64,000 nucleotides of DNA from Cololabis saira (Eukaryota > Chordata > Actinopteri > Beloniformes > Belonidae). The position numbers and the translations under genes were made by a program. The notes below the pieces were generated by a model. The model was given only the letters and a program-made list of their open reading frames with translations. It was not told where the DNA came from and made no database searches. The stretch spans positions 186,001-250,000 of the forward strand of contig NC_084592.1 in assembly GCF_033807715.1 (NCBI RefSeq). The letters are read 5' to 3'. Of the stretch, positions 11,041 to 23,842 are shown in pieces. The first letter of the stretch is position 1; each line of letters opens with the position of its first letter.

Positions 11041-13358
11041 CCTGACAAAGTGAAGGCCTTTTTGCCCCCCTTAACATGCCCAAAAAGTCACCAAATTTTG
11101 CACCCTAGTCAGGCCTGGCGAAAAATTTGATATTTAAAGGTTTGCATTAATGGGCGTGGCAAAATGGCTCAACAGCGCCCCCTTGAAAACTTTGTGCTTC
11201 AAGCCCCACGATACGGTTTGACGTACATGCACGAAAATCGGTACACACCTGTATCATGGGACAACTTAAACAAAAGTCTCTTGGGGTCATGCCCGAAACC
11301 GAACAGGATGTCGGCCATTTTGAATTAGTCGTGTCATTTTGGCGAAATTTATGCCATTCCTTCGAAAGTTAATTCAGCCCGAACCGTAACGTGCCCCCAA
11401 GTGTGTTATACATCAAAATGTGCGTCTCCATCCTGCGACAACACGCATTACTTTTCTCTTTCAAAAGCGTTACCGTGGCGGCGCTAGACGCCAAAAAGCG
11501 CGCCCACCCTTCATCTGATTGGTTTGACAGAAAAAACTTTGTGCCTCAAGCCCCATAATACGGTTTGACGTACATGAACGAAAATCGGTACACACCTGTA
11601 TCATGTCGCAACTAAAAGAAAAGTCTCTTGGCGCCATGGCCGAAACCGAACAGGAAGTCGGCCATTTTGAACATTCTGAATTAATTGCGTAATTTTGGAG
11701 CAATATATGCAATTCCTTCGAGAGTTAATTCAGCCCGAACCGTATCGTGAACCCAGATGTGTTATACATCAAAATGTGCGTCTCCATCCTGCGACTACAC
11801 GCATTACTTTTGTCTTTCAAAAGTGTTACCGTGGCGACGCTAGACGCCAACAAGCGCACCCCCCCTTCATCTGATTGGTCCATATTTGATAGTTCCCCAA
11901 AAGGCACCAAATTTGGCATGCAAGCCAGGCCTGGCGATAAATTTGATATTTCATGGTTTGCATTAATGGGCTTGGCAAAATGGCTCAACAGCGCCCCCTA
12001 GAAAACTTTGTGCCTCAAGCCCCACAATACGGTTTGACGTACATGCACGACAATCGCTACACACCTGTATCATGGCACAACTTAAAGAAAAGTCTCTTGG
12101 AGCCATGGCCGAAACCGAACAGGATGTCGGCCATTTTGAATACATTGTATCATTTTGGCGAAATTTATGCCATTCCTTCGGCAGTTAATTCAGCCCGAAC
12201 CGTAACGTGCCCCCAGGTGTGTTATACATCAAAATGTGCGTCTACATCCTGCGACACCACGCATTACTTTTCTCTTTCAAAAGTGTTACCGTGGCGACGC
12301 TAGACGCCAAAAGGCGCGCCCCCCCCCTTCATGTGATTGGTCCATTTTTGATAGTTCTCCAAAAGTCACCAAATTTTGCATGCAAGCCAGACTTGGCGAT
12401 ACATTTGATATTTCATGGTTTGCATTAATGGGCGTGGCCTAACGGCTCAACAGCGCCCCCTAGAATACTTTTCTCTGCCATAACTTTTGAATGGTTTGAC
12501 ATAGAGAGTTGTGGGTGGTGTCATGGGACTCTGTAATGAGTCCTTAAGCTTCGTTGGGCTTAATTAGCCCCGCTCCTTCTTCTGATTGGTTGTCCCTTTT
12601 TTCTGCTATAACTTTTGAATGGTTTGACATAGGAAGTCATGGGTGGTATCATGGGACTCTGTAATGAGTTCTTAAGCTTCGTTGGGCTTAATTAGCCCCG
12701 CTCCTTCTTCTGATTGGTTGTCCCGATTTTCTGCTATAACTTTGGAATGGTTTGACATAGAGTCCTGGGTGGTGTCATAACATTCTGTATGGAGTCCTTG
12801 ACCTTCATTGGCCTGAATTAGCCCCGCCCCTTCTTGTCATTGGTTGTCCCTTTTTTCTGCTATAACATTTTAATTGTTTAACATAGAGAGTTGTGGGTGG
12901 TGTCATGGGACTTTGTAATGAGTCCTTAAGCTTAGTTGGCCTTAATTAGCCCCGCCCCTTCTTCTGATTGGTTGTCCCGATTTTCTGCTATAACTTTGGA
13001 ATGGTTTGACATACAGAGTCGTGGGTGGTGTCATCAGATTCTTTATGGAGCCCTTGACCTTCATTGGCTTAAATTAGCCCCGCCCCTTCTTCTGATTGGT
13101 TGTCCCTTTTTTCTGCTATAACTTTTGAATGGTTTGACATAGGAAGTCGTGGGTGGTGTCATGGGATCTGTAATGAGTCCTTAAGCTTCGTTGGCCTTAA
13201 TTAGCCCCGCCCCTTCTTCTGATTGGTTGTCCCGATTTTCTGGTATAACTTTTCAATGGTTTGACATAGGAAGTCGTGGGTGGTGTCATTTCTGATACTT
13301 ATGGGGGGCGGTGGCCGTGAGTGCGAGGGCCCGTTCATTGCTGCTTGCAGCTTTAATT
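11041..13358 (+). repeat. Super-unit 1
   Basis: Starts CCTGACAAAGTGAAGG, followed by a partial A, a short A (about 11465), two A units (about 11820 and 12285), a B run at about 12470-13290 and a hairpin tail. Confidence 0.75.
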
Positions 13359-13360
13359 AT

Positions 13361-13660
13361 TAGGGCCCGAGCACCTTCAGTGCGAAGGCCCTATTGTATC
13401 TGTAGGAATTCTTCGCGTTATTATTAGGGCCCGAGCACCTTCAGTGCGAAGGCCCTATTGTATCTGTAGGAATTCTTCGCGTTATTAGGGCCCGAGCACT
13501 TGCAGTGCGAAGGCCCTATTGTATTTGCAGGAATTTTTATTAGGGCCCGAGCACTTGCAGTGCGAAGGCCCTATTGTATTTGCAGGAATTTTTATTATTA
13601 TTAGGGCCCGAGCACCTTCAGTGCGAAGGCCCTATTGTATTTGCAGGAATTTTTCTTCTT
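13361..13660 (+). repeat. S-unit cluster, five copies
   Basis: Five head-to-tail copies of the AGGGCCCGAGCAC hairpin unit joined by ATT/TTATT. Two copies read GAGCACTTGCAGTGCGAAGG instead of GAGCACCTTCAGTGCGAAGG, a subfamily difference. Confidence 0.8.
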
Positions 13661-13675
13661 ATTATTATTTTTCTT

Positions 13676-16380
13676 CTGACAAAGTGATGGCCTTTTTGCC
13701 CCCCTTAACATGCCCAAAAAGTCACCAAATTTTGCACCCAAGTCAGGCCTGGCGAAAAATTTGATATTTAATGGTTTGCATTAATTGGCGTGGCAAAATG
13801 GCTCAACAGCGCCCCCTTGAAAACTTTGTGCCTCAAGCCCCACGATACGGTTTGACGTACATGCACGAAAATCGGTACACACCTGTATCATGTCACAACT
13901 TAAAGAAAAGTCTCTGGGCGTCATGTCGAGAAACCGAACAGGAAGTCGGCCATTTTGAATTAATCGTGTCATTTTGGCGAAATTTATGCCTTCCTTCGGC
14001 AGTTAATTCAGCCCGAACCGTAACGTTCCCCCAAGTGTGTTATACATCAAAATGTGCGTCTCCATCCTCCGACCCCACGCATTACTTTTCTCTTTCAAAA
14101 GCGTTACCGTGGCGACGCTAGACGCCAAAAAGCGTGCCCACCCTTCATCTGATTGGTCCAGACCGAAAAGACTTTGCGCCTCAAGCCCCATAATATGCTT
14201 TGACGTACATGAACGAAAATCGGTACACACCTGTATCATGTCGCAACTAAAAGAAAAGTCTCTTGGCGCCATGGCCGCAACCGAACAGGAAGTCGGCCAT
14301 TTTGAACATTCTGCATTAATCGCGTAATTTTGGAGCAATATATGCCATTCCTTCGAGAATTAATTCAGCCCGAACCGTATCGTGAACCCAGATGTGTTAT
14401 ACATCAAAATGTGCGTCTCCACCCTGCGACTACACGCATTACTTTTCTCTTTCAAAAGTGTTACCGTGGCGATGCTATACGCCAACAAGCGCACCCCCCC
14501 TTCATCTGATTGGTCTATATTTGATAGTTCCCCAAAAGGCACCAAATTTTGCACCCAAGCCAGGCCTGGCAAAAAATTTGGTATTTAATGGTTTGTATTA
14601 ATGGGCGTGGCAAAATGGCTCAACAGCGCCCCCTTGAAAACTTTGTGCCTCAAGCCCCACAATACGGTTAGACGTACATACACGAAAATCGGTACACACC
14701 TGTATCATGGCGCAACTTAAACAAAAGTCTCTTGGGGTCATGCCCGAAACCGAACAGGATGTTGGCCATTTTGAATTAATCGTGTCATTTTGGCGAAATT
14801 TATGCCATTCCTTCGGCAGTTAATTCAGCCCGAACCGTAACGTGTCCCCAAGTGTGTTATACATCAAAATGTGCGTCTCCATCCTGCGACTACGCGCATT
14901 ACTTTTCTCTTTCAAAAGTGTTACCGTGGCGACGCTGACACCAAAAGGCGCGCCCCCCCTTCATGTGATTGGTCAATATTTGATAGTTCTCCAAAAGTCA
15001 CCAAATTTTGCATGCAAGCCAGGCCTGGCGATAAATTTGATATTTCATGGCTTGCATTAATGGGCGTGGCATAACGGCTCAACAGCACCCCCTAGAATAC
15101 TTTTCTCTGCCATAACTTTTGAATGGTTTGACATAGAGAGTCGTGTGTGGTGTCATGGGACTCTGTAATGAGTCCTCAAGCTTCGTTGGCCTTAATTAGC
15201 CCCGCCCCTTCTTCTGATTGGTTGTCCCGATTTTCTGCTATAACTTTGGAATGGTTTGACATAGCGAGTCGTGGGTGGTGTCATCAGATTCTTTATGGAG
15301 CCCTTGACCTTCATTGGCCTGAATTAGCCCCGCCCCTTCTTCTGATTGGTTGTCCCTTTTCTCTGCCATAACTTTTGAATGGTTTGACATAGGAAGTTGT
15401 GGGTGGTGTCATGGGACTCTGTAATGAGTCCTTAAGCTTCGTTGGCCTTAATTAGCCCCGCCCCTTCTTCTGATTGGTTGTCCCGATTTTCTGCTATAAC
15501 TTTTGAATGGTTTGACATAGATAGTTGTGGGTGGTGTCATCAGATTCTGTATGGAGTCCATGACCTTCATTGGCCTGAATTAGCCCCGCCCCTTCTTCTG
15601 ATTGGTTGTCCCTTTTTTCTGCTATAACTTTTGAATGGTTTGACGTAGGAAGTCGTGGGTGGTGTCATGGGACTCTGTAATGAGTCCTTAAGCTTCGTTG
15701 GCCTTAATTAGCCCCGCCCCTTCTTCTGATTGGTTGTCCCGATTTTCTGCTATAACTTTGGAATGGTTTGACATAGAGAGTCGTGGTTGGTGTCATCAGA
15801 TTCTGTATGGAGTCCTTGACCTTCATTGGCCTGAATTAGCCCCGCCCCTTCTTCTGATTGGTTGTCCCTTTTTTCTGCTATAACTTTTGAATGGTTTGAC
15901 GTGGGAAGTCGTGGGTGGTGTCATGGGACTCTGTAATGAGTCCTTAAGCTTCATTGGCCTGAATTAGCCCCGCCCCTTCTTCTGATTGGTTGTCCCGATT
16001 TTCTGCTATAACTTTTGAATGGTTTGACATAGATAGTTGTGGGTGGTGTCATCAGATTCTGTATGGAGTCCTTGACCTTCATTGGCCTGAATTAGCCCCG
16101 CCCCTTCTTCTGATTGGTTGTCCCTTTTTTCTGCTATAACTTTTGAATGGTTTGACGTAGGAAGTCGTTGGTGGTTTCATGGGACTCTGTAATGAGTCCT
16201 TAAGCTTCATTGGCCTGAATTAGCCCCGCCCCTTCTTCTGATTGGTTGTCCCGATTTTCTGCTATAACTTTTCAATGGTTTGACATAGGAAGTCGTGGGT
16301 GGTGTCATTTCTGATATGCTTATGGGGGGCGGTGGCCGTGAGTGCGAGGGCCCGTTCATCGCTGCTTGCAGCTTTAATTA
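13676..16380 (+). repeat. Super-unit 2, with the longest B run
   Basis: A units at about 14100 (short), 14455 and 14925. The B run at about 15110-16300 has nine or ten copies and a dimeric 256-bp period (two alternating B variants: CATCAGATTCTGTATGGAG and CATGGGACTCTGTAATGAG). Confidence 0.75.
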
Positions 16381-16397
16381 TTATTTTTTTTTTTCTT

Positions 16398-18235
16398 CTG
16401 ACAAAGTGATGGCCTTTTTGCCCCCCTTAACATGCCCAAAAAGTCACCAAATTTTGCACCCAAGTCAGGCCTGGCGAAAAATTTTATATTTAATGGTTTG
16501 CATTAATGGGCGTGGCAAAATGGCTCAACAGCGCCCCCTTGAAAACTTTGTGCCTCAAGCCCCACGATACGGTTTGACGTACATGCACGAAAATCGGTAC
16601 ACACCTGTATCATGGGACAACTTAAAGAAAAGTCTCTTGGCATCATGCCCGAAACCGAACAGGAAGTCGGCCATTTTGAATTAATCGTGTCACTTTGGCG
16701 CAATTTATGCCATTCCTTCGAGAGTTAATTCAGCCCGAACCGTATCGTGAACCCAGATGTGTTATACATCAAAATGTGCGTCTCCATCCTGCGACTACAC
16801 GCATTACTTTTCTCTTTCAAAAGTGTTACCGTGGTGACGCTAGACGCCAACAAGCGCACCCCCCCTTCATCTGATTGGTCCATATTTGATAGTTCCCCAA
16901 AAGTCACCAAATTTGGCATGCAAGCCAGGCCTGGCGATAAATTTGATATTTCATGGTTTGCATTAATGGGCGTGGCAAAATGGCTCAACAGCGCCCCCCG
17001 GAAAACTTTGTGCCTCAAGCCCCACAATACGGTTTGACGTACATGCACGAAAATCGCTACACACCTGTATTATGGAACAACTTAAAGAAAAGTCTCTTGG
17101 AGCCATGGCCGAAACCGAACAGGATGTCGGCCATTTTGAATAAATTGTGTCATTTTGGCGAAATTTATGCCATTCCTTCGGCAGTTAATTCAGCCCGAAC
17201 CGTAACGTGCACCCAGGTGTGTTATACATCAAAATGTGCGTCTCCATCCTGCAACACCACGCATTACTTTTCTCTTTCAAAAGCGTTACCGTGGCGACGC
17301 TAGACGCCAACAAGTGCACCCCCCCTTCATCTGATTGGTCCATATTTGATAGTTCTCCAAAAGTCACCAAATTTTGCATGCAAGCCAGACTTGGCGATAA
17401 ATTTGATATTTCATGGTTTGCATTAATGGGCGTGGCCTAACGGCTCAACAACGCCCCCTAGAATACTTTTCTCTGCCATAACTTTTGAATGGTTTGACAT
17501 AGGAAGTTGTGGGTGGTGTCATGGGACTCTGTAATGAGTCCTTAAGCTTCGTTGGCCTGAATTAGCCCCGCCCCTTCTTCTGATTGGTTGTCCCTTTTTT
17601 CTGCTATAACTTTTGAATGGTTTGACATAGGAAGTTGTGGGTGGTATCATGGGACTCTGTAATGAGTCCTTAAGCTTCGTTGGCCTTAATTAGCCCCGCC
17701 CCTTTTTCTGATAGGTTGTCCCGATTTTCTGCTATAACTTTGGAATGGTTTGACATAGAGAGTCGTGGGTGGTGCCATCAGATTCTTTATGGAGTCCTTG
17801 ACCTCCATTGGCCTGAATTAGCCCCGCCCCTTCTTCTGATTGGTTGTCCCTTTTTTCTGCTATAACGTTTTAATGGTTTGACATAGGAAGTCGTGGGTGG
17901 TGTCATGGGACTCTGTAATGAGTTCTTAAGCTTCGTTGGACTTCATTAGCCCCGCCCCTTCTTCTGATTGGTTGTCCCTTTTTTCTGCTATAAATTTTGA
18001 ATGGTTTGACATAGAAAGTCGTGGGTGGTGTCATCAGATTCTGTATGGAGTCCTTGACCTTCATTGGCTTGAATTAGCCCCGCCCCTTCTTCTGATTGGT
18101 TGTCCCTTTTTTCTGCTATAACTTTTGAATGGTTTGACATAGGAAGTCGTGGTTGGTGTCATTTCTGATATGCTTATGGGGGGAGGTGGCCGTGAGTGCG
18201 AGGGCCCGTTCATTGCTGCTTGCAGCTTTAATTAT
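16398..18235 (+). repeat. Super-unit 3
   Basis: A partial A, two A units (about 16820 and 17285), a B run at about 17470-18140 and a hairpin tail near 18215-18233. Confidence 0.75.
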
Positions 18236-20050
18236 TATTATTATTTTTTTTTTTTTTCTTCTGACAAAGTGATGGCCTTTTTGCCCCCCTTAACATGCCC
18301 AAAAAGTCACCAAATTTTGCACCCAAGTCAGGCCTGGCGAAAAATTTGATATTTAATGGTTTGCATTAATGGGCGTGGCAAAATGGCTCAACAGCGCCCC
18401 CTTGAAAACTTTGTGCCTCAAGCCCCACGATACGGTTTGACGTACATGCACGAAAATCGGTACACACCTGTATCATGGGACAACTTAAAGAAAAGTCTCT
18501 TGGCGTCATGCCCGAAACCGAACAGGAAGTCGGCCATTTTGAATTAATCGTGTCACTTTGGCGCAATTTATGCCATTCCTTCGAGAGTTAATTCAGCCCG
18601 AACCGTATCGTGAACCCAGGTGTGTTATACATCAAAATGTGCGTCTCCATCCTGCGACTACACGCATTACTTTTCTCTTTCAAAAGTGTTACCGTGGCGA
18701 CGCTAGACGCCAACAAGCGCACCCCCTCTTCATCTGATTGGTCCATATTTGATAGTTCCCCAAAAGGCACCAAATTTGGCATGCAAGCCAGGCCTGGCGA
18801 TAAATTTGATATTTCATGGTTTGCATTAATGGGCGTGGCAAAATGGCTCAACAGCGCCCCCCGGAAAACTTTGTGCCTCAAGCCCCACAATACGGTTTGA
18901 CGTACATGCACGAAAATCGCTACACACCTGTATCATGGCACAACTTAAATAAAAGTCTCTTGGAGCCATGGCCGAAACCGAACAGGATGTCGGCCATTTT
19001 GAATAAATTGTGTCATTTTGGCGAAATGTATGCCATTCCTTCGGCAGTTAATTCAGCCCGAACCGTATCGTGAACCCAGATGTGTTATACATCAAAATGT
19101 GCGTCTCCATCCTGCGACTACACGCATTACTTTTCTCTTTCGAAAGTGTTACCGTGGCGACGCTAGACGCCAACAAGCGCACCCCCCCTTCATCTGATTG
19201 GTCCATATTTGATAGTTCCCCAAAAGGCACCAAATTTGGCATGCAAGCCAGGCCTGGTGATAAATTTGATATTTCATGGTTTGCATTAATGGGCGTGGCA
19301 AAATGGCTCAACAGCGCCCCCCGGAAAACTTTGTGCCTCAAGCCCCACAATACGGTTTGATGTACATGCACGAAAATCGCTACACACCTGTATCATGGCA
19401 CAACTTAAAGAAAAGTCTCTTGGAGCCATGGCCAAAACCGAACAGGATGTCGGCCATTTTGAATAAATTGTGTCATTTTGGCGAAATTTATGCCATTCCT
19501 TCGAGAGTTAATTCAGCCCGAACCGTATCGTGCACCCAGGTGTGTTATACATCAAAATGTGCGTCTACATCCTGCGACACCACGCATTACTTTTCTCTTT
19601 CAAAAGTGTTACCGTGGCGACGCTAGACGCCAAAAGGCGCGCCCCCCCTTCATGTGATTGGTCCATATTTGATAGTTCTCCAAAAGTCACCAAATTTTGC
19701 ATGCAAGCCAGGCCTGGTGATAAATTTTATATTTCATGGTTTGCATTAATGGGCGTGGCCTAACGGCTCAACAGCGCCACCTTGAATACTTTTCTCTGCC
19801 ATAACTTTTGAATGGTTTGACATAGAGAGTCGTGGGTGGTGTCATCAGATTCTGTATGGAGTCCTTGACCTTCATTGGCCTGAATTAGCCCCGCCCCTTC
19901 TTCTGATTGGTTGTCCCTTTTTTCTGCTATAAACTTTGAATGGTTTGACATAGGAAGTCGTAGGTGGTGTCAAGGGACTCTGCAATGAGTCCTTGAGCTT
20001 CTTTGGCCTGAATTAGCCCCGCCCCTTCTTCTGATTGGTTGTCCCTTTTT

Positions 20051-20334
20051 TATAATAAAATCGCCACGAGCCGCCAGTCGCTCTCGCGCTGACTCCCGCT
20101 TCCTGATTCAAACGTCTGCCGGCCCCGCCCCCCGACCAATCGGTGGCGAGTAGGGTGATGACGGCCCCGCCTCCCGACCAATCAGTGGCGCGGAGGGTGA
20201 TGACGGCCCCGCCCCCCGACCAATCGGTGGCGAGTAGGGTGATGACGGCCCCGCCCCCCGACCAATCAGTGGCGAGTAGGGTGATGACGGCCCCGCCCCC
20301 CGACCAATCAGCTCCCTGTAATGTGGTGACGTCA
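20051..20334 (+). promoter_or_regulatory. GC-box/CCAAT/CRE minisatellite, copy 1
   Basis: Four 42-bp tandem units, each with a TGACG half-site, CCCCGCCCC (Sp/KLF) and CCAATC (NF-Y), followed by a full palindromic CRE, TGACGTCA, at 20327-20334. It is CpG-rich against an AT-rich background. Promoter or enhancer activity is inferred. Confidence 0.6.
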
Positions 20335-20524
20335 GAAATATTCCCAGCTCAGCCCGGTTACAACCTTGGCAGAATGGTTACAGAAAAAGTAATAATTAAA
20401 ATAGTAGGGTTTTACTAATATTTATAACTTACAAATATTTAAAAAAATTAGAAAAAACAGCTCCAGACTTACATTACTAAATATCGATATGTTGGTCTCT
20501 CCTAAATCAGTAGGTCAAATAGAA

Positions 20525-20590
20525 ATGAGAGCGTTCCTGTCTTTGGAGTCAGAGATCAGAGTTCGATTCCTGCAGTATCCAGACTTTTTT
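20525..20590 (+). ncRNA. tRNA-like segment, box A deleted
   Basis: Keeps the B-box-like AGAGTTCGATTCCTGC and a downstream T-run, but compared with copy 2 (23765) it lacks about 24 bases that hold TTAGCTCAGCCAG. It is a defective Pol III-type remnant. Confidence 0.5.
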
Positions 20591-23287
20591 GTCAGCAATT
20601 TTTTTTTTTTCTACATCAATATGTGCGTCCCTGTCCTGCAACGACGCACATTACTTTTCTCATTTAAAAGCGTTACCGCGGCAACGCTAGACACCAAAAA
20701 GTGCGCCCACCCTTCATCTGATTGGTTCAGAGGGAAAAAACTTTGAGCCTCAAGCCCCATAATACGGTTTGACATACATGAACGAAAATCGGTACACACC
20801 TGTATCATGTCGCAACTTAAAGAAAAGTCTCTTGGCGCCATGGCCAAAATTGAACAGGAAGTCGGCCATTTTGAATTAATTGTGTAATTTTGGCGCAATT
20901 AATGCCATTCCTTCGGCAATTAATACGGCCCGAACCGTAACGTGCATCCAGGTGACTTATACCTCAAAATGTGCGTCTCCATCTTGCGACTACGCGCATT
21001 ACTTTTCTCTTTCAAAAGTGTTACCGTGGCGATGCTAGACGCCAAAAAGCGTGCCCCCTTAATCTGATTGGTCCATATTTGATAGTTCTCCAAAAGTCAC
21101 CAAATTTTGCATGCAAGCCAGGCCTGGTGATAAATTTGATATTTCATGGTTTGCATTAATGGGCGTGGCAAAATGGCTCAACAGCACCCCCCGGAAAACT
21201 TTTCTCTGCCATAACTTTTGAATGGTTTGACATAAAGAGTCATGGGTGGTGTCATGGGACTCGGTATTGAGTCCTTGACCATAATTGGTGAAAATTAGCC
21301 CCGCCCCTTCTTTTGATTGGTTGTCCCTATTTCCTGCTATAACTTTTGAATGGTTTGACATGGAGAGTCGTGGGTGGTGTCATCAGACTCTGTATGGAGT
21401 CCTTGACCTTCATTGGCCTGAATTAGCCCCGCCCCTTCTTGTGATTGGTTGTCCCTTTTTTCTGCTATAACTTTTGAATGGTTTGACATAGGAAGTCGTG
21501 GGTGGTGTCATTTCTGATATGCTTATGGGGGGCGGCGGCCGTGAGTGCGAGGGCCCGTTCATCGCTGCTTGCAGCTTTAATTATTATTATTATTATTTTC
21601 CTGACAAAGTGAAGGCCTTTTTGCCCCCCTTAACATGCCCAAAAAGTCACCAAATTTTGCACCCTAGTCAGGCCTGGCGAAAAATTTGATATTTAATGGT
21701 TTCCATTAATGGGCGTGGCAAAATGGCTCAACAGCGCCCCCTTGAAAACTTTGTGCCTCAAGCCCCACGATACGGTTTGACGTACATGCACGAAAATCGG
21801 TACACACCTGTATCATGGCGCAACTGAAAGAAAAGTCTCTTGGCGTCATGCCCGAAACCGAACAGGAAGTAGGCCATTTTGAATTAGTCGTGTCATTTTG
21901 GCGAAATTTATGCCATTCCTTCGAAAGTTAATTCAGCCCGAACCGTAACGTGCCCCCAAGTGTGTTATACATCAAAATGTGCGTCTCCATCCTGCGACAA
22001 CACGCATTACTTTTCTCTTTCAAAAGCGTTACCGTGGCGACGCTAGACGCCAAAAAGCGCGCCCACCCTTCATCTGATTGGTTCGACAGAAAAAAAATTT
22101 TGTGCCTCAAGCCCCATAATACGGTTTGACGTACATGAACGAAAATCGGTACACACCTGTATCATGTCGCAACTAAAAGAAAAGTCTCTTGGCGCCATGG
22201 CCTAAAACGAACAGGAAGTCGGCCATTTTGAACATTCTGAATTAATTGCGTAATTTTGGAGCAATATATGCCATTCTTCGAGAGTTAATTCAGCCCGAAC
22301 CGTATCGTGAACCCAGATGTGTTATACATCAAAATGTGCGTCTCCATCCTGCGACTACACGCATTACTTTTCTCTTTCGAAAGTGTTACCGTGGCGACGC
22401 TAGACGCCAACAAGCGCACCCCCCTTTCATCTGATTGGTCCATATTTGATAGTTCCCCAAAAGGCACCAAATTTGGCACGCAAGCCAGGCCTGGAGATAT
22501 ATTTGATATTTCATGGTTTGCATTAATGGGCGTGGCAAAATGTCTCAACAGCGCCCCCCGGAAAACTTTGTGCCTCAAGCCCCACAATACGGTTTGACGT
22601 ACATGCACGAAAATCGCTACACACCTGTATCATGGCACAACTTAAAGAAAAGTCTCTTGGAGCCATGGCCAAAACCGAACAGGATGTCGGCCATTTTGAA
22701 TAAATTGTGTCATTTTGGCGAAATTTATGCCATTCCTTCGAGAGTTAATTCAGCCCGAACCGTATCGTGCACCCAGGTGTGTTATACATCAAAATGTGCG
22801 TCTACATCCTGCGACACCACGCATTACTTTTCTCTTTCAAAAGTGTTACCGTGGCGACGCTAGACGCCAAAAGGCGCGCCCCCCCTTCATGTGATTGGTC
22901 CATATTTGATAGTTCTCCAAAAGTCACCAAATTTTGCATGCAAGCCAGGCCTGGTGATAAATTTTATATTTCATGGTTTGCATTAATGGGCGTGGCCTAA
23001 CGGCTCAACAGCGCCACCTTGAATACTTTTCTCTGCCATAACTTTTGAATGGTTTGACATAGAGAGTCGTGGGTGGTGTCATCAGATTCTGTATGGAGTC
23101 CTTGACCTTCATTGGCCTGAATTAGCCCCGCCCCTTCTTCTGATTGGTTGTCCCTTTTTTCTGCTATAAACTTTGAATGGTTTGACATAGGAAGTCGTAG
23201 GTGGTGTCAAGGGACTCTGCAATGAGTCCTTGAGCTTCTTTGGCCTGAATTAGGCCCGCCCCTTCTTCTGATTGGTTGTCCCTTTTT

Positions 23288-23571
23288 TATAATAAAATCG
23301 CCACGAGCCGCCAGTCGCTCTCGCGCTGACTCCCGCTTCCTGATTCAAACGTCTGCCGGCCCCGCCCCCCGACCAATCGATGGCGAGTAGGGTGATGACG
23401 GCCCCGCCTCCCGACCAATCAGTGGCGCGGAGGGTGATGACGGCCCCGCCCCCCGACCAATCGGTGGCGAGTAGGGTGATGACGGCCCCGCCCCCCGACC
23501 AATCAGTGGCGAGTAGGGTGATGACGGCCCCGCCCCCCGACCAATCAGCTCCCTGTAATGTGGTGACGTCA
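23288..23571 (+). promoter_or_regulatory. GC-box/CCAAT/CRE minisatellite, copy 2
   Basis: Four 42-bp units and the CRE at 23564-23571, nearly identical to copy 1. Confidence 0.6.
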
Positions 23572-23764
23572 GAAATATTCCCAGCTCAGCCCGGTTACAA
23601 CCTTGGCAGAATGGTTACAGAAAAAGTAATAATTAAAATAGTAGGGTTTTACTAATATTTATAACTTACAAATATTTAAAAAAATTAGAAAAAACAGCTC
23701 CAGACTTACATTACTAAATATCGATATGTTGGTCTCTCCTAACTCAGTAGGTCAAATAGAAATG

Positions 23765-23842
23765 AGAAGCTGAGTCTTAGCTCAGCCAGAGCGTTCCCGT
23801 CTTTGGAGTCAGAGATCAGAGTTCAATTCCCGCAGTATCCAG
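23765..23842 (+). ncRNA. tRNA-like Pol III segment, copy 2
   Basis: Box A-like TTAGCTCAGCCAGAGCG with a GCTC/GAGC D-stem, box B-like AGAGTTCAATTCCCGC, and T-runs 8-25 bases downstream. The T-arm stem is imperfect, so this is a tRNA-derived or SINE-head-like sequence and not a functional tRNA. Confidence 0.5.

Larger units (their letters stand above)
18261..21582 (+). repeat. Super-unit 4, carrying promoter module copy 1
   Basis: A units at about 18690, 19145 and 19610, a short B run, the GC-box/CRE module (20051-20334) and tRNA-like remnant, then diverged A units at 20672 and 21025, two B units and the tail. The next super-unit repeats much of this at an offset of about 3.24-3.26 kb. Confidence 0.75.

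Noticed and set aside
10855..13660. S units as a CRISPR-like or Helitron array
   Set aside because: There are no unique spacers, only ATT joints, and this is a eukaryotic genome. For a Helitron the CTAA end fits loosely, but the hairpin abuts it directly, no TC 5' end is visible and no Rep/helicase is present.
23765..23842. A functional tRNA gene
   Set aside because: The T-arm and acceptor stems do not pair well, and the copies differ in the anticodon region. Better called tRNA-derived.
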